Assembly (NCBI GenBank): GCA_028873975.1
Contig: JAPPMO010000044.1
Coordinates: 1-64,000 of the forward strand
Length of the DNA stretch: 64,000 bases
Direction of reading: 5' to 3'
Origin: Chloroflexota bacterium
GTDB lineage: Bacteria > Chloroflexota > Anaerolineae > Aggregatilineales > Phototrophicaceae
Position numbers and translations under genes: made by a program. A model generated the notes under the pieces. It did no database searches. It saw only the letters and a program-made list of their open reading frames with translations, and was not told the DNA's origin. Numbering within the stretch: the stretch's first letter is position 1; each line of letters starts with the position of its first letter. Below, in pieces: positions 1-7,715 of the stretch.

Positions 1-30
1 GGGATGGGGTAGAATACGGCAGTGGCTCGC

Positions 31-95
31 GTCAGTAGCGGACAAGCCTTACAGCCGCCCTATTTCCAGGAATTGCATGACTTACTTGCGCTTAC
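31..95. repeat. Truncated dispersed repeat end
   Basis: The stretch carries two strings that recur elsewhere in the window: 'cggacaagccttaca' (again near 8050 and, inverted, near 21140) and 'ttgcatgacttacttgc' (again near 16180, and as its reverse complement 'gcaagtaagtcatgcaa' near 40810). It is therefore the end of one of the dispersed intergenic repeats rather than unique sequence. No gene is seen in bases 1-263. Confidence 0.55.
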
Positions 96-112
96 TCTGA
101 AGCCGCTATAAT
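86..112 (+). promoter_or_regulatory. Possible promoter of the glutaryl-CoA dehydrogenase gene
   Basis: A perfect -10 hexamer TATAAT lies at 107-112, with a TTGCGC -35-like hexamer at 86-91 (15-bp spacer, slightly short). The -35-like part falls in the end of the dispersed repeat, so the repeat may supply half of this promoter. The gene starts about 150 bases downstream. Assignment is by eye only. Confidence 0.35.
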
Positions 113-263
113 CGAGAGTCTATTGAAACGCTTATTGAATAAGCAGTGAACGGACAAATCGGTTATGACAGGCTGATCGCGGTCGCGCATTCGCGTTTAT
201 TCCAGGTTCACTTTGGCTTCGAGTCTCGGTAAGATGCTTGTGAATAGAAATGCAGAGGTAAAA

Positions 264-1457
264 ATGCCAAGTCAGTTTCAGTGGGACGATCCCTTTCTGC
301 TAGAAGATCAGTTGAGCGAAGAAGAGCGCATGGCGCGGGATCTGGCTCGGGGGTATTGCCAGAAAAAGCTCATGCCGCGTATTTTGGGCGCCAACCGCAG
401 CGAGACCTTCGACCGGGCAATTTATTACGAGATGGCGGAGCTGGGCATGTTGGGGGCGACGCTGCCCGAAGAGCATGGCGGCGCCGGCTTAGGCTACGTC
501 TCTTACGGGCTCATCGCCCGTGAAATTGAACGCGTCGACAGCGGCTATCGCAGCGCCATGAGCGTGCAGAGCTCGCTTGTGATGTATCCCATTTATGCTT
601 ATGGGACAGACGCGCAGAGAGAGAAATACCTGCCAAAGTTGGTCGCGGGCGAATGGATCGGCTGCTTTGGATTGACCGAAGCGAATCATGGCAGCGACCC
701 CGGCGCTATGGAAACGCGCGCGACAAAAGTTGACGGCGGATGGATTATACACGGCAGCAAAATGTGGATCACCAATTCTCCGATTGCGGACGTTTTCGTC
801 GTCTGGGCGAAAGCTTACGGAGACAATAGGAGCGGCGACGGACTTATCCGCGGGTTCATCCTGGAGCGCGGCATGGATGGTCTGTCGGCGCCGGCAATCG
901 AGGGCAAATTCAGTTTGCGAGCCAGCAGCACCGGCGAAATCGTGATTGACGAGGTTTATGTTCCGGACGAGAATCTGTTGCCCGGGGCAAGCGGCTTGAA
1001 AGGTCCCTTCGGCTGTTTGAACCGCGCCCGCTATGGCATCGCCTGGGGCGCGCTCGGCGCGGCGGAGTTCTGCTGGCATGCGGCGCGCAGATATACGCTG
1101 GATCGGGCACAGTTTGGCCGTCCATTGGCGGCGAATCAACTGATTCAGTTCAAACTGGCGAATATGATGACGGACATCACGCTCGGTCTGCAAGGCGCGC
1201 TGCGCGTCGGGCGCTTATGGGAAGCGGGCCAGGCAAGTCCCGAGATGATCTCCCTGGTCAAGCGCAATTCTTGCGGGGTGGCGCTGGACATTGCCCGGGC
1301 GTCCCGCGATATGCACGGCGGCAACGGCATCTCGGACGAGTTTCACGTTATCCGCCATGTGATGAACCTGGAAGCCGTCAACACCTACGAAGGCACAAGC
1401 GACATTCATGCCCTGATACTTGGGCGGGCGCAGACGGGCATCCAGGCTTTCATGTGA
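264..1457 (+). CDS. gcdH: Glutaryl-CoA dehydrogenase-like acyl-CoA dehydrogenase
   Basis: FAD-dependent acyl-CoA dehydrogenase, cytosolic; the closest family by pattern is glutaryl-CoA dehydrogenase (oxidation and decarboxylation of glutaryl-CoA to crotonyl-CoA in lysine/tryptophan breakdown). Visible marks: '[15 protein letters not shown]' FAD/substrate loop, '[13 protein letters not shown]', the family signature 'DMHGGNGI', and the catalytic Glu in '[10 protein letters not shown]' (about residue 376 of 397). The reading frame is open from a TTG at 213, but the ATG at 264 is preceded by AGAGG at 5-6 bases and gives the usual family length, so I start there. It stands alone; the electron acceptor and glutaryl-CoA specificity are inferred from family only. 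Confidence 0.85.
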   Translation: MPSQFQWDDPFLLEDQLSEEERMARDLARGYCQKKLMPRILGANRSETFDRAIYYEMAELGMLGATLPEEHGGAGLGYVSYGLIAREIERVDSGYRSAMSVQSSLVMYPIYAYGTDAQREKYLPKLVAGEWIGCFGLTEANHGSDPGAMETRATKVDGGWIIHGSKMWITNSPIADVFVVWAKAYGDNRSGDGLIRGFILERGMDGLSAPAIEGKFSLRASSTGEIVIDEVYVPDENLLPGASGLKGPFGCLNRARYGIAWGALGAAEFCWHAARRYTLDRAQFGRPLAANQLIQFKLANMMTDITLGLQGALRVGRLWEAGQASPEMISLVKRNSCGVALDIARASRDMHGGNGISDEFHVIRHVMNLEAVNTYEGTSDIHALILGRAQTGIQAFM

Positions 1458-1547
1458 CTTCGCCGGCGTTTGGAGCGCGCTCAAGCGCAAGTATAATGGC
1501 GCTTGTCATCGCATGAGAAAGCACAAAGACTTGATCGCGGAGCGGAT

Positions 1548-2552
1548 ATGTCGGCGAATCGAAACTTGCAGCAAGCGAAAACAAACAAAAAAGACGAGTT
1601 CTACACTCAGCTTGTCGATATCGAAAATGAACTCCGTCATTACGCGGAGCATTTCCGCGGGAAGGTCGTCTATTGCAACTGCGATGATCCGCGCGTGAGC
1701 AATTTCTTCCATTACTTCGCCTACAACTTCCGCGTACTCGGCTTGAAGAAACTGATTACGACCTGTTACAAGAATCAGCAGATGGATATGTTCAGCCAGC
1801 ACGACGCCGAAAAGGCTATCTGGCTGGAATACGATGGGACGGAGAACAAGACCGGCGTGCCCTCAGTCGAAGACATCGGCATCCACTATCTCGAAGGCGA
1901 TGGCGATTTTCGAAGCGCGGAATGTATCGAGCTGCTCAAGGGGGCCGACATCGTGGTTACGAACCCGCCTTTTTCGCTGTTTCGGGAGTATGTGGCTACT
2001 TTGATTGAGTACGACAAGCAGTTTCTGATTATTGGTCATCAGAACGCAATAAAGTATAAGGAGATTTTCCCGCTGATTAAAGAGGACAAATTGTGGCTTG
2101 GGATTACTCCTCGCGGAAAGGACATGCTTTTTGATGTGCCAACGGACTACGCGAAAGAATTGGTCGAGACCAAAAAAGAGGGCAGCGCCTATCGTATCGT
2201 CGACGGCGTCGTTTACGGCCGGCTGGGGAGCGCCTGCTGGTACACGAATCTGGACTACAAGCAAAGGCATGAAGAACTGATTTTATACAAGCGGTATTCC
2301 CCGGCCGAATATCCCAAGTATGACAATTATGATGCTATTGAGGTGTCGAAAGTCGTCGAGATTCCGATGGATTGGGATGGGGCGATGGGCGTGCCGATTA
2401 CTTTCCTGAACAAACACAATCCTAACCATTTTGAGATTGATGGCTTATGTTGGCTTCTCCTCAAAGAAATGAAAGCCTCAGAAAGTATGTTCAAAATCAA
2501 TGGCAAACGAAAATATCGCAGGATCGTCATTCGGCGCAGGAATGGGGTGTGA
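1548..2552 (+). CDS. EcoRI-family adenine-specific DNA methyltransferase
   Basis: Predicted N6-adenine DNA methyltransferase of the EcoRI methylase family. The N terminus ('NKKDEFYTQ', 'VVYCNCDDPRVSNF') and the catalytic motif NPPF (residues 139-142) followed by 'SLFREYV' are typical, as is the basic end 'KINGKRKYRRIVIRRR'. The frame opens at a TTG at 1503, but the ATG at 1548 has GGAG five bases upstream and matches the family start. The stop (2550-2552) overlaps the next start by one base, so the two are probably translationally coupled. No EcoRI-like endonuclease is adjacent; the neighbours are a HEPN-motif protein and DUF262 pieces, which suggests a non-classical restriction or defence locus. 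Confidence 0.85.
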   Translation: MSANRNLQQAKTNKKDEFYTQLVDIENELRHYAEHFRGKVVYCNCDDPRVSNFFHYFAYNFRVLGLKKLITTCYKNQQMDMFSQHDAEKAIWLEYDGTENKTGVPSVEDIGIHYLEGDGDFRSAECIELLKGADIVVTNPPFSLFREYVATLIEYDKQFLIIGHQNAIKYKEIFPLIKEDKLWLGITPRGKDMLFDVPTDYAKELVETKKEGSAYRIVDGVVYGRLGSACWYTNLDYKQRHEELILYKRYSPAEYPKYDNYDAIEVSKVVEIPMDWDGAMGVPITFLNKHNPNHFEIDGLCWLLLKEMKASESMFKINGKRKYRRIVIRRRNGV

Positions 2553-3220
2553 TGATGACAGGTAGTTGGTACTCAAAACCGCTGATGAGGGATGCAAAAG
2601 GAAATGATGCATTGTCTTGGTTCAAATATTGGCGGCCGCCAATAGAAACCCTGATGAACGGATCGCCGGACAACTATTTTGCCGCGTTACATTTGATGTA
2701 CCCGCCTATGGACAGGGTATACCAATTAGACAAAAAGAAAGGAAGGAATGAATATGACATAAAGGATGTGTGGAAACATTTTTTCCCAAAGGGCGAAGAT
2801 GTTCGCGAAGAAACTTACGATAAAATGATGAGCGAAATTGGGGATAAATTGAGAAATGGATTAGCGCACGACGGGCATATCAGGGATGGGGTGTGCTTAA
2901 TAAGCGGTATGCGCCTCAACTTACAGTCTAATAGCTCGGTTGGTATTATATCTGCCGAACAAACTAATCCAATCTTACCATTAGGGGATAATGAGGTTAT
3001 TGTAGATATTAAACTTATATGGGATACGATAAGAAATAAGATTGACAACTACTATACATCAAGCGGGTATCTTATAAATCATTACATGCAAGATTGGTTA
3101 GTAGCAATACTCAATGCTCACGGCGAACAAGAGAGAGTGAAAGCAGTTGATAACACATTAAAAAAGATGGTGGAATTAGGGATTATCAAGATGTTAACCG
3201 ATGAAAATCAAACCTCATAA
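2552..3220 (+). CDS. Hypothetical protein with HEPN-like RxxxxH motif
   Basis: 222 residues, no full-length family recognised. Residues 101-106 read RNGLAH in a helical context ('SEIGDKLRNGLAHDGHIRDG'), which fits the R-polar-xxx-H signature of HEPN ribonucleases. HEPN proteins of a type reported beside DUF262 genes exist, so it may be the effector of the locus; that is inference. Start: ATG 2552 (or 2555) overlaps the methyltransferase stop as TGATG, with GGGG about five bases upstream; the open frame upstream to 2447 lies inside the methyltransferase and is ignored. Its 3' end overlaps the start of a broken DUF262 copy (3201) by 20 bases. Codon use becomes AT-richer than in the core genes, suggesting acquisition by transfer. 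Confidence 0.7.
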   Translation: MMTGSWYSKPLMRDAKGNDALSWFKYWRPPIETLMNGSPDNYFAALHLMYPPMDRVYQLDKKKGRNEYDIKDVWKHFFPKGEDVREETYDKMMSEIGDKLRNGLAHDGHIRDGVCLISGMRLNLQSNSSVGIISAEQTNPILPLGDNEVIVDIKLIWDTIRNKIDNYYTSSGYLINHYMQDWLVAILNAHGEQERVKAVDNTLKKMVELGIIKMLTDENQTS

Positions 3221-3341
3221 CCTCACCGTCCGCGCTATCGTCGCCGGCTATCGTGACGAATGCGGCGTGGTCGGCTATGGCGGGCAAGCTCGGCAGATTC
3301 TATGTCAGAGGCGACAGAAAATATGCGCGGATTGTTATTAG
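3201..3341 (+). pseudogene. Broken 5' end of a DUF262-HNH gene
   Basis: An ATG at 3201 opens a frame starting 'MKIKPHNLTVRAIVAGYRDE' that matches the first 30 or so residues of the intact DUF262 protein at 5225 ('MKIQQLGLTVRELVAGY...', 'GVVGYGG'). After 'GGCTATGGCGGG' the homology stops and the sequence jumps, out of frame, into a methyltransferase-like 3' end, ending at a stop at 3339-3341. The start overlaps the HEPN-motif gene by 20 bases, which indicates that the ancestral order was methyltransferase - HEPN gene - DUF262 gene as one operon. Confidence 0.7.
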
Positions 3342-3688
3342 CCGGAAGGTGTAGGGGACGAGTCACCGGCTCGCCCCTACGGGTTAAGCGATTGTTTACG
3401 CGCTCGTCGCCGGCTATCGTGACGAATGCGGCGTGGTCGGCTATGGCGGGCAAGCTCGGCAGATTCTATGTCAGAGGCGACAGAAAATATGCGCGGATTG
3501 TTATTAGCCGGAAGGTGTAGGGGACGAGTCACCGGCTCGCCCCTACGGGTTAAGCGATTGTTTACGCGCTCGTCGCCGGCTATCGTGACGATGGCGAGGG
3601 TGGCGTGGTCGGCTACGGCGGGCAAGCTCGGCAGATTCTATGTCAGAGGCGACAGAAAATACGCGCGGATTGTTATTAGCCGGAAGGT
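3241..3688 (+). repeat. Tandem 166-bp repeats built from two gene ends
   Basis: Copies start at 3241, 3407 and 3573, exactly 166 bases apart; the third has a 6-base longer coding part and is followed by the RAYT element. Each unit contains (i) the DUF262 5' segment 'tcgccggctatcgtgacga...ggctatggcggg', (ii) 69 bases that read in one frame as KLGRFYVRGDRKYARIVI...stop, resembling the C terminus of EcoRI-family methyltransferases, and (iii) a REP-type palindrome with 'gggttaagcgattgtttacgcg'. The unit thus spans an ancestral methyltransferase-end/DUF262-start junction that was tandemly amplified. No intact gene lies here. Confidence 0.85.
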
Positions 3689-4303
3689 GTAGGGGCGAGC
3701 CGACGGCTCGTCCCGCGCACGGCATCCTACTGTCTTCGGCGGATAGTACGACGGAGTAAATTCACTTGCAACGGCGCCGTTCAAAACGACTTTACCGCCA
3801 CGACTATGCCCAGGGCTTGTACTTTGTCACAGTCTGTTCATACAGACTGGCGCATCTCTTTGGGGAAATTGTAGATGGCGAATTGCTGCCAAGTCAGGCG
3901 GGAAAGCTTGTAGCCAAGGAATGGCAGCAGACCGCCACGGTCAGGCCTGCGGTTGAACTTGATCTCTTTGTTGTCATGCCCAATCATTTCCACGGGCTGA
4001 TCGCAATCTCGGATGAGGCCTCGTATGGACAGGCAGTTGGCAAAGGGATGCGCCCGAACTCGCTCGGCGCGATCATGGCGCAATTCAAATCCATAGTGAC
4101 CAAGCAATGCCGGTCGCTGGGAATAGGCCGGCAAACACCCATCTGGCAACGGGGCTATTACGACCATATTGTTCGAAACGAGCGCGCGTTGAACCAGATT
4201 AGGCAATACATATTGTCTAACCCGCTACGATGGCGGGAAGATCGGTTCAATGAGTGATGAGAGCTTGAGTCGGTCGCGGGACGAGCCACCGGCTCGCCCC
4301 TAC
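3689..4303 (+). mobile_element. RAYT element bracketed by inverted REP palindromes
   Basis: Left palindrome 3689-3717 (GTAGGGGCGAGCC-gac-GGCTCGTCCCGCG) and right palindrome 4275-4303 (CGCGGGACGAGCC-acc-GGCTCGCCCCTAC) are inverted copies of one another and enclose a single transposase gene. The left flank is a methyltransferase 3' piece and the right flank a DUF262 5' piece, the same two sequences joined by one REP in the tandem units upstream. The element therefore appears to sit in the REP of a fourth unit. Confidence 0.75.
3766..4257 (+). CDS. REP-associated tyrosine transposase (RAYT, Y1 family)
   Basis: Single-strand DNA transposase/nuclease of the IS200/IS605-like Y1 superfamily, RAYT branch. 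The protein (163 residues from a TTG start) has 'YFVTVCSYR', the metal-binding 'MPNHFHGLI' HxH motif (H74, H76) and a catalytic tyrosine candidate Y148 in 'IRQYILSNP'; the C-terminal 'NPLRW' is typical. RAYTs act on REP palindromes, and this one lies between two such palindromes in inverted orientation, with many similar hairpins throughout the window. An upstream ATG is absent, so the TTG at 3766 is the best start. Complete length for the family; it may be active. Confidence 0.85.
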   Translation: MQRRRSKRLYRHDYAQGLYFVTVCSYRLAHLFGEIVDGELLPSQAGKLVAKEWQQTATVRPAVELDLFVVMPNHFHGLIAISDEASYGQAVGKGMRPNSLGAIMAQFKSIVTKQCRSLGIGRQTPIWQRGYYDHIVRNERALNQIRQYILSNPLRWREDRFNE

Positions 4304-4324
4304 GGGTTAAGCGATTGTTTACAC

Positions 4325-4405
4325 GAGCTCGTCGCCGGCTATCGTGACGATGGCGAGGGTGGCGTGGTTGGCTATGGCGGGGCGCTGGATATTCGCCCGC
4401 CTTCA
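4325..4405 (+). pseudogene. Second remnant of the DUF262 gene 5' end
   Basis: About 80 bases from 'gagctcgtcgccggctatcg' to 'attcgcccgcc' reproduce codons 12-37 of the intact DUF262 gene at 5225 (ELVAGY, GVVGYGGALDIRPP). Homology ends abruptly at 4405, where the promoter of the toxin-antitoxin pair begins, so the toxin-antitoxin segment seems to have cut this copy. The reading frame continues only to a stop at 4439-4441 and no product is expected. Confidence 0.7.
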
Positions 4406-4439
4406 TTGACAATGCGACTAGAACGGATACACTGTGTAT
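4406..4439 (+). promoter_or_regulatory. Toxin-antitoxin promoter with palindromic operator
   Basis: TTGACA at 4406-4411 and TACACT at 4428-4433 are separated by 16 bases. The -10 lies inside a perfect inverted repeat ATACAC-T-GTGTAT (4427-4439). Antitoxins of the Phd/YefM type bind short palindromes over their own promoter, so this is a good operator candidate for autoregulation. The antitoxin start codon is at 4466. Confidence 0.6.
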
Positions 4440-4465
4440 GATAGACTGGCCCAGGGTTTGCAAGC

Positions 4466-4696
4466 ATGGAAACTTACACTGTTGAAAAAGCTCAAAATAG
4501 CCTGAACGAACTGCTTTCGGAGGCGCATAAAGGCAAGACTGTCTTAATCGCGGCGGATAATGGCTGGGCGGTAAAGCTCGTTCCAACCCCGATTAGGGCA
4601 AGGAAGCCGCGCAAAGCCGGCAGCGCCCGCGGACAAGTATGGATGTCCGACGATTTTGATGACCCTCTCGAAGACTTCGTCGACTATATGGAATGA
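4466..4696 (+). CDS. Phd/YefM-family antitoxin
   Basis: 76-residue protein beginning 'METYTVEKAQNSLNELLSEA', the usual start of Phd/YefM antitoxins: an N-terminal DNA-binding fold followed by a C-terminal tail ('DDFDDPLEDFVDYME') that would wrap the toxin. It should neutralise the PIN toxin encoded immediately downstream and repress the shared promoter. AGGG lies nine bases before the ATG. The stop codon overlaps the toxin start as ATGA, the standard coupling in such pairs. Confidence 0.85.
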   Translation: METYTVEKAQNSLNELLSEAHKGKTVLIAADNGWAVKLVPTPIRARKPRKAGSARGQVWMSDDFDDPLEDFVDYME

Positions 4697-5088
4697 ATTT
4701 CCTGCTTGATACGCATGCCTTTCTTTGGTTTGTAAACGACCATTTTTCTCTTAGCGTGACAGCGAAAGGCATCATTGAGGATCAGCAAAGCTTCGTCTAT
4801 CTCAGCGCTGCCAGCATCTGGGAGATGGCGATAAAGTCCAGCTTGGAAAAGCTTGCCGTGCCCGTTTCTCTGCAACAGTTTGTCGAAACGCATATCTCCG
4901 AGAATGAATTTAGCGTCCTGCAAATTACGGCGGAACATGCGGAGGAAGTGGCAAAGCTTCCCTTCCCAAAATCAGGACATCGAGATCCCTTCGACCGCAT
5001 GATCATCGCGCAAGCGATTTGCCATGACTTGACAATCATCACCCGCGACGCTGCCTTCAGTGATTACCCGATCCGCCGCCTCTGGTAG
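4693..5088 (+). CDS. vapC: VapC-like PIN-domain toxin
   Basis: 131-residue PIN-domain ribonuclease toxin. The acidic residues expected for Mg-dependent RNA cleavage are visible: D6 in 'LLDTHAFLW', E44 in 'SIWEM', D98/D101 in 'HRDPFDRMI' and D119 in 'ITRDAAF'. This is the subgroup commonly paired with Phd-type antitoxins. It overlaps its antitoxin by four bases. The RNA target cannot be read from sequence. The pair sits between a broken and an intact DUF262 5' end, suggesting it arrived in an already rearranged island. Confidence 0.88.
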   Translation: MNFLLDTHAFLWFVNDHFSLSVTAKGIIEDQQSFVYLSAASIWEMAIKSSLEKLAVPVSLQQFVETHISENEFSVLQITAEHAEEVAKLPFPKSGHRDPFDRMIIAQAICHDLTIITRDAAFSDYPIRRLW

Positions 5089-5161
5089 CTTCGCCCAGGA
5101 GTCATGAGCCCTCCGCCCGAAATCACAATTTGCCAAAAGACCCGAAATAATTTAGGTTCTG

Positions 5162-5190
5162 TTGACATTCTATCTTAAGCATATCAGTAT
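5162..5190 (+). promoter_or_regulatory. Possible promoter of the intact DUF262-HNH gene
   Basis: A perfect TTGACA at 5162-5167 is followed by the AT-rich 'catatcagtat' that could contain a weak -10 (hexamer CAGTAT at 17-bp spacing). The gene begins at 5225. Since upstream copies show this gene once followed a methyltransferase/HEPN operon, this promoter may be secondarily acquired. Confidence 0.35.
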
Positions 5191-5224
5191 GCCGACAAGG
5201 CGCGGAAATCCGAGATAAGATGTA

Positions 5225-6319
5225 ATGAAAATCCAACAGTTAGGCCTCACCGTCCGCGAGCTCGTCGCCGGCTACCATGACGATGGCGATAGCGGCGTGG
5301 TCGGCTATGGCGGGGCGCTCGATATCCGCCCGCCCTTCCAGCGCGAGTTCATCTACGATGAGAAAGAGCGCAACGCCGTCATCAACTCTATTCTCAAGGG
5401 CTTCCCGCTCAATATCATGTACTGGGCGGACCGCGAGGACGGCACTTACGAGATTATTGACGGTCAGCAGCGCACGATTTCCATCGCGCAATATGTGGCG
5501 GAAAAGCCGGGCTTTTCGTTCAAGGGGCTGGGCTTTGACAATCAGCAATCCGACATTAAGGAGAAAATACTCAATTACGAGTTAATGGTTTATGTGTGCA
5601 GTGGCACGGATAGCGAGAAGCTGGAATGGTTTGAGATCATCAACATCGCGGGGAAGCAGCTGTCGAATCAAGAATTGCTGAATGCAATTTACTCGGGACC
5701 CTGGGTTACAAACGCCAAGCGCTATTTCAGCAAGCGCGGCTGCCCAGCCTATCAAATCGGCCGAGACTATCTAAGAAATTCGGTAAAGGTTGAACGGCAA
5801 GAATACTTGGAAACGGCAATCAAGTGGATTAGCGAGAACGGCATCAAAGAATATATGCGGACTCATCAATATAAAGAGAGCGCGGCGCTCCTCTGGGAAT
5901 ATTTTCAAGCTGTCATTGACTGGATAAATGCAATCTTTAGGACCTATCGCAACTCTATGAAAGGCGTGGATTGGGGCGGTTTGTACAACAAATACAAAGA
6001 CTGTGAAATCGACCCCGTGAAGATTGAAGCCGAAGTTGAGATATTGCTTGATGATGAAGAGGTACAGCGTGAATCGGGCATATATCCATATATCCTCACC
6101 CGTGAAGAAAAGCATCTGAACCTTCGCGCCTTTGACGCTCGCATGAAGCGTAGATTCTATCGGAAACAGAACGGCGTCTGCGCGCTCTGCAAAGAGGAAT
6201 TTGATATATCCGAAATGGAAGCTGACCACAAAAAGCCCTGGTCAGAAGGGGGCAAAACAATCGAAGAAAACTGTCAAATGCTCTGCCGCAGGTGCAATCG
6301 AGAGAAGTCATCGAAATAA
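5225..6319 (+). CDS. DUF262 (GmrS-like) protein with C-terminal HNH nuclease
   Basis: 364 residues. The N-terminal DUF262 domain has the ParB-like DGQQR signature at 79-83 ('YEIIDGQQRTISI') and 'LDIRPPFQREF', seen in the nucleotide-dependent half of GmrSD-type modification-dependent restriction enzymes and related defence proteins. The C-terminal HNH has paired cysteines 'CALC' (about 319-322) and 'CRRC' around D334-H335 and the Asn of 'EENCQML'. It is predicted to cut DNA under control of the DUF262 domain. Its first ~37 codons are duplicated four times upstream (3.2-4.4 kb). I infer it belonged to the same system as the EcoRI-family methyltransferase and HEPN-motif gene, now 2 kb away because of the repeat, RAYT and toxin-antitoxin insertions. 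Confidence 0.82.
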   Translation: MKIQQLGLTVRELVAGYHDDGDSGVVGYGGALDIRPPFQREFIYDEKERNAVINSILKGFPLNIMYWADREDGTYEIIDGQQRTISIAQYVAEKPGFSFKGLGFDNQQSDIKEKILNYELMVYVCSGTDSEKLEWFEIINIAGKQLSNQELLNAIYSGPWVTNAKRYFSKRGCPAYQIGRDYLRNSVKVERQEYLETAIKWISENGIKEYMRTHQYKESAALLWEYFQAVIDWINAIFRTYRNSMKGVDWGGLYNKYKDCEIDPVKIEAEVEILLDDEEVQRESGIYPYILTREEKHLNLRAFDARMKRRFYRKQNGVCALCKEEFDISEMEADHKKPWSEGGKTIEENCQMLCRRCNREKSSK

Positions 6320-6357
6320 CGAACATTAATAGACATCTAAAGCGAAGAGGTGATATT

Positions 6358-6567
6358 ATGACCAGCAAAAGTTTCCAAGTGCCAAACATCGGCTGCGCCG
6401 GCTGCGTCGCAGCAATCAAAACGGAGTTGGAAGATCTCTCCGGCGTGCAAACCGTCAGCGGCGATCTGCCCAGCAAAACCATCCAGATTGAGTTCGAGAC
6501 GCCCGCCACCTGGGACAACATCGTCGCAACGCTTAAAGACATCGACTACCCGCCGGCAGACAGTTAA
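6358..6567 (+). CDS. Heavy-metal-associated (HMA) domain protein
   Basis: 69-residue single HMA ferredoxin-like domain with the metal-binding motif C-A-G-C ('NIGCAGCVAAIKTEL'). Such proteins carry Cu(I) or other soft metals to P-type ATPases. The ATG at 6358 has GAGGTG eight bases upstream and is preferred over the longer open frame from 6292, which would extend into the DUF262 gene. The loop has CAGC without the usual M-T/H before it, so copper specificity is uncertain. A copper ATPase with two HMA domains of its own lies at 13.1-15.6 kb but is not linked in an operon. Confidence 0.7.
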   Translation: MTSKSFQVPNIGCAGCVAAIKTELEDLSGVQTVSGDLPSKTIQIEFETPATWDNIVATLKDIDYPPADS

Positions 6568-6581
6568 GCGCCGGGGAGCAG

Positions 6582-7715
6582 ATGCCCCTTTCCACAACCG
6601 AGGTCAAACGGAAAGCGCGCGAGCTCGGATTCAACCTTTGCGGCCTGACACCCGCGGCGCCCTCGCCGACGCTGGCGGCATACCTGCGTTGGATCCAACA
6701 AGGCATGCAAGGCGACATGCGCTATATGGCGCGGGCGGATCGCGTCCGGCGGCGGCAAGACCCGCGAGAAATCCTGCCGAAGGCGAAGTCGCTGATCCTG
6801 GTCGGCATGGACTATTACGCGCGCTACGCGGAGGACGAGGTCCTTGAGGATCCCGCGCGCGGGCGCATCGCCGCCTATGCCTGGGGCCTGGACTATCATC
6901 GGGTGCTGGAGCTGCGGCTGCGGCAATTCGCCGAGTGGCTGGCGGAGGAAGCCGGGCGGGCGATCGCGCAGAAGGTCTTTGTCGACACCGGCGCCATCCT
7001 GGAGCGCAGCCATGCCCAGCAAGCCAGCATGGGTTTCATCGGCAAGAATACCATGCTGATCCACCCGCGGCGGGGCAGCTATTTCTTCATCGGCGAGATC
7101 CTCAGTTCGCTGGAATTTGACGATTACGACGAGCCGCATCGCGAGAGCATGTGCGGCAGCTGTACGCGCTGCCTGCAGGCTTGCCCGACCGATGCTTTTC
7201 CCGCTCCTTTCGTGCTGGATTCGCGCTTGTGCATCAGCTATCACACCATCGAGAACAAGGGCTGGATCGACCGCGACCTGCGCGGGCAATTCGGCAACTG
7301 GATCTTCGGCTGCGACATTTGCCAGGAGGTCTGCCCTTTCCAGCGCTTCGCCGAAGAAACCGACGAGGTCGCCTTCTTGCCCTTCGACATGGACCGCGTC
7401 GCTCCGAAGCTGACCGATATTCTGATGTCCAACGACGATAGCTTCCGCGCCATGTTCAGGCGGACGCCGGTCGAGCGCATCAAGCGCGAGCGGCTGGTGC
7501 GCAATGCTTGCGTGGCCGCGGGCAACTGGAAGAACGAAGTCGTCATTCCTCATCTGATTCAACTGCTCTACGACGAGAGCGCGTTGGTGCGGGGGCACGC
7601 GGCCTGGGCGCTGTGGCGGACGATGGAACTGGATAGCAGCAAGCTGCTGACCGACCTCCACCGGCGCGAGGAGGATGCGCGGGTGCGGGGCGAGGTGGAG
7701 GCGCTGTTGGAGTAG
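6582..7715 (+). CDS. queG: Epoxyqueuosine reductase
   Basis: 377 residues, the cobalamin- and iron-sulfur-dependent enzyme of the last step of queuosine synthesis in tRNA (epoxyqueuosine to queuosine). Seen: the N-terminal domain with 'DTGAILERSHAQQASMGFIGKNTMLIHP' region, two ferredoxin clusters 'CGSCTRCLQACP' (about 191-202) and 'CDICQEVCP' (about 244-252), and a HEAT-like C-terminal tail ('HAAWALWRTME') that recognises the tRNA anticodon arm. It follows the HMA gene by 14 bases; no functional link is known. No other queuosine genes are in the window. Confidence 0.93.
   Translation: MPLSTTEVKRKARELGFNLCGLTPAAPSPTLAAYLRWIQQGMQGDMRYMARADRVRRRQDPREILPKAKSLILVGMDYYARYAEDEVLEDPARGRIAAYAWGLDYHRVLELRLRQFAEWLAEEAGRAIAQKVFVDTGAILERSHAQQASMGFIGKNTMLIHPRRGSYFFIGEILSSLEFDDYDEPHRESMCGSCTRCLQACPTDAFPAPFVLDSRLCISYHTIENKGWIDRDLRGQFGNWIFGCDICQEVCPFQRFAEETDEVAFLPFDMDRVAPKLTDILMSNDDSFRAMFRRTPVERIKRERLVRNACVAAGNWKNEVVIPHLIQLLYDESALVRGHAAWALWRTMELDSSKLLTDLHRREEDARVRGEVEALLE

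Noticed and set aside
3241..3688. Tandem repeats as a CRISPR array
   Set aside because: The 166-bp units are contiguous with no unique spacers and consist of pieces of identifiable genes; no cas genes are nearby.
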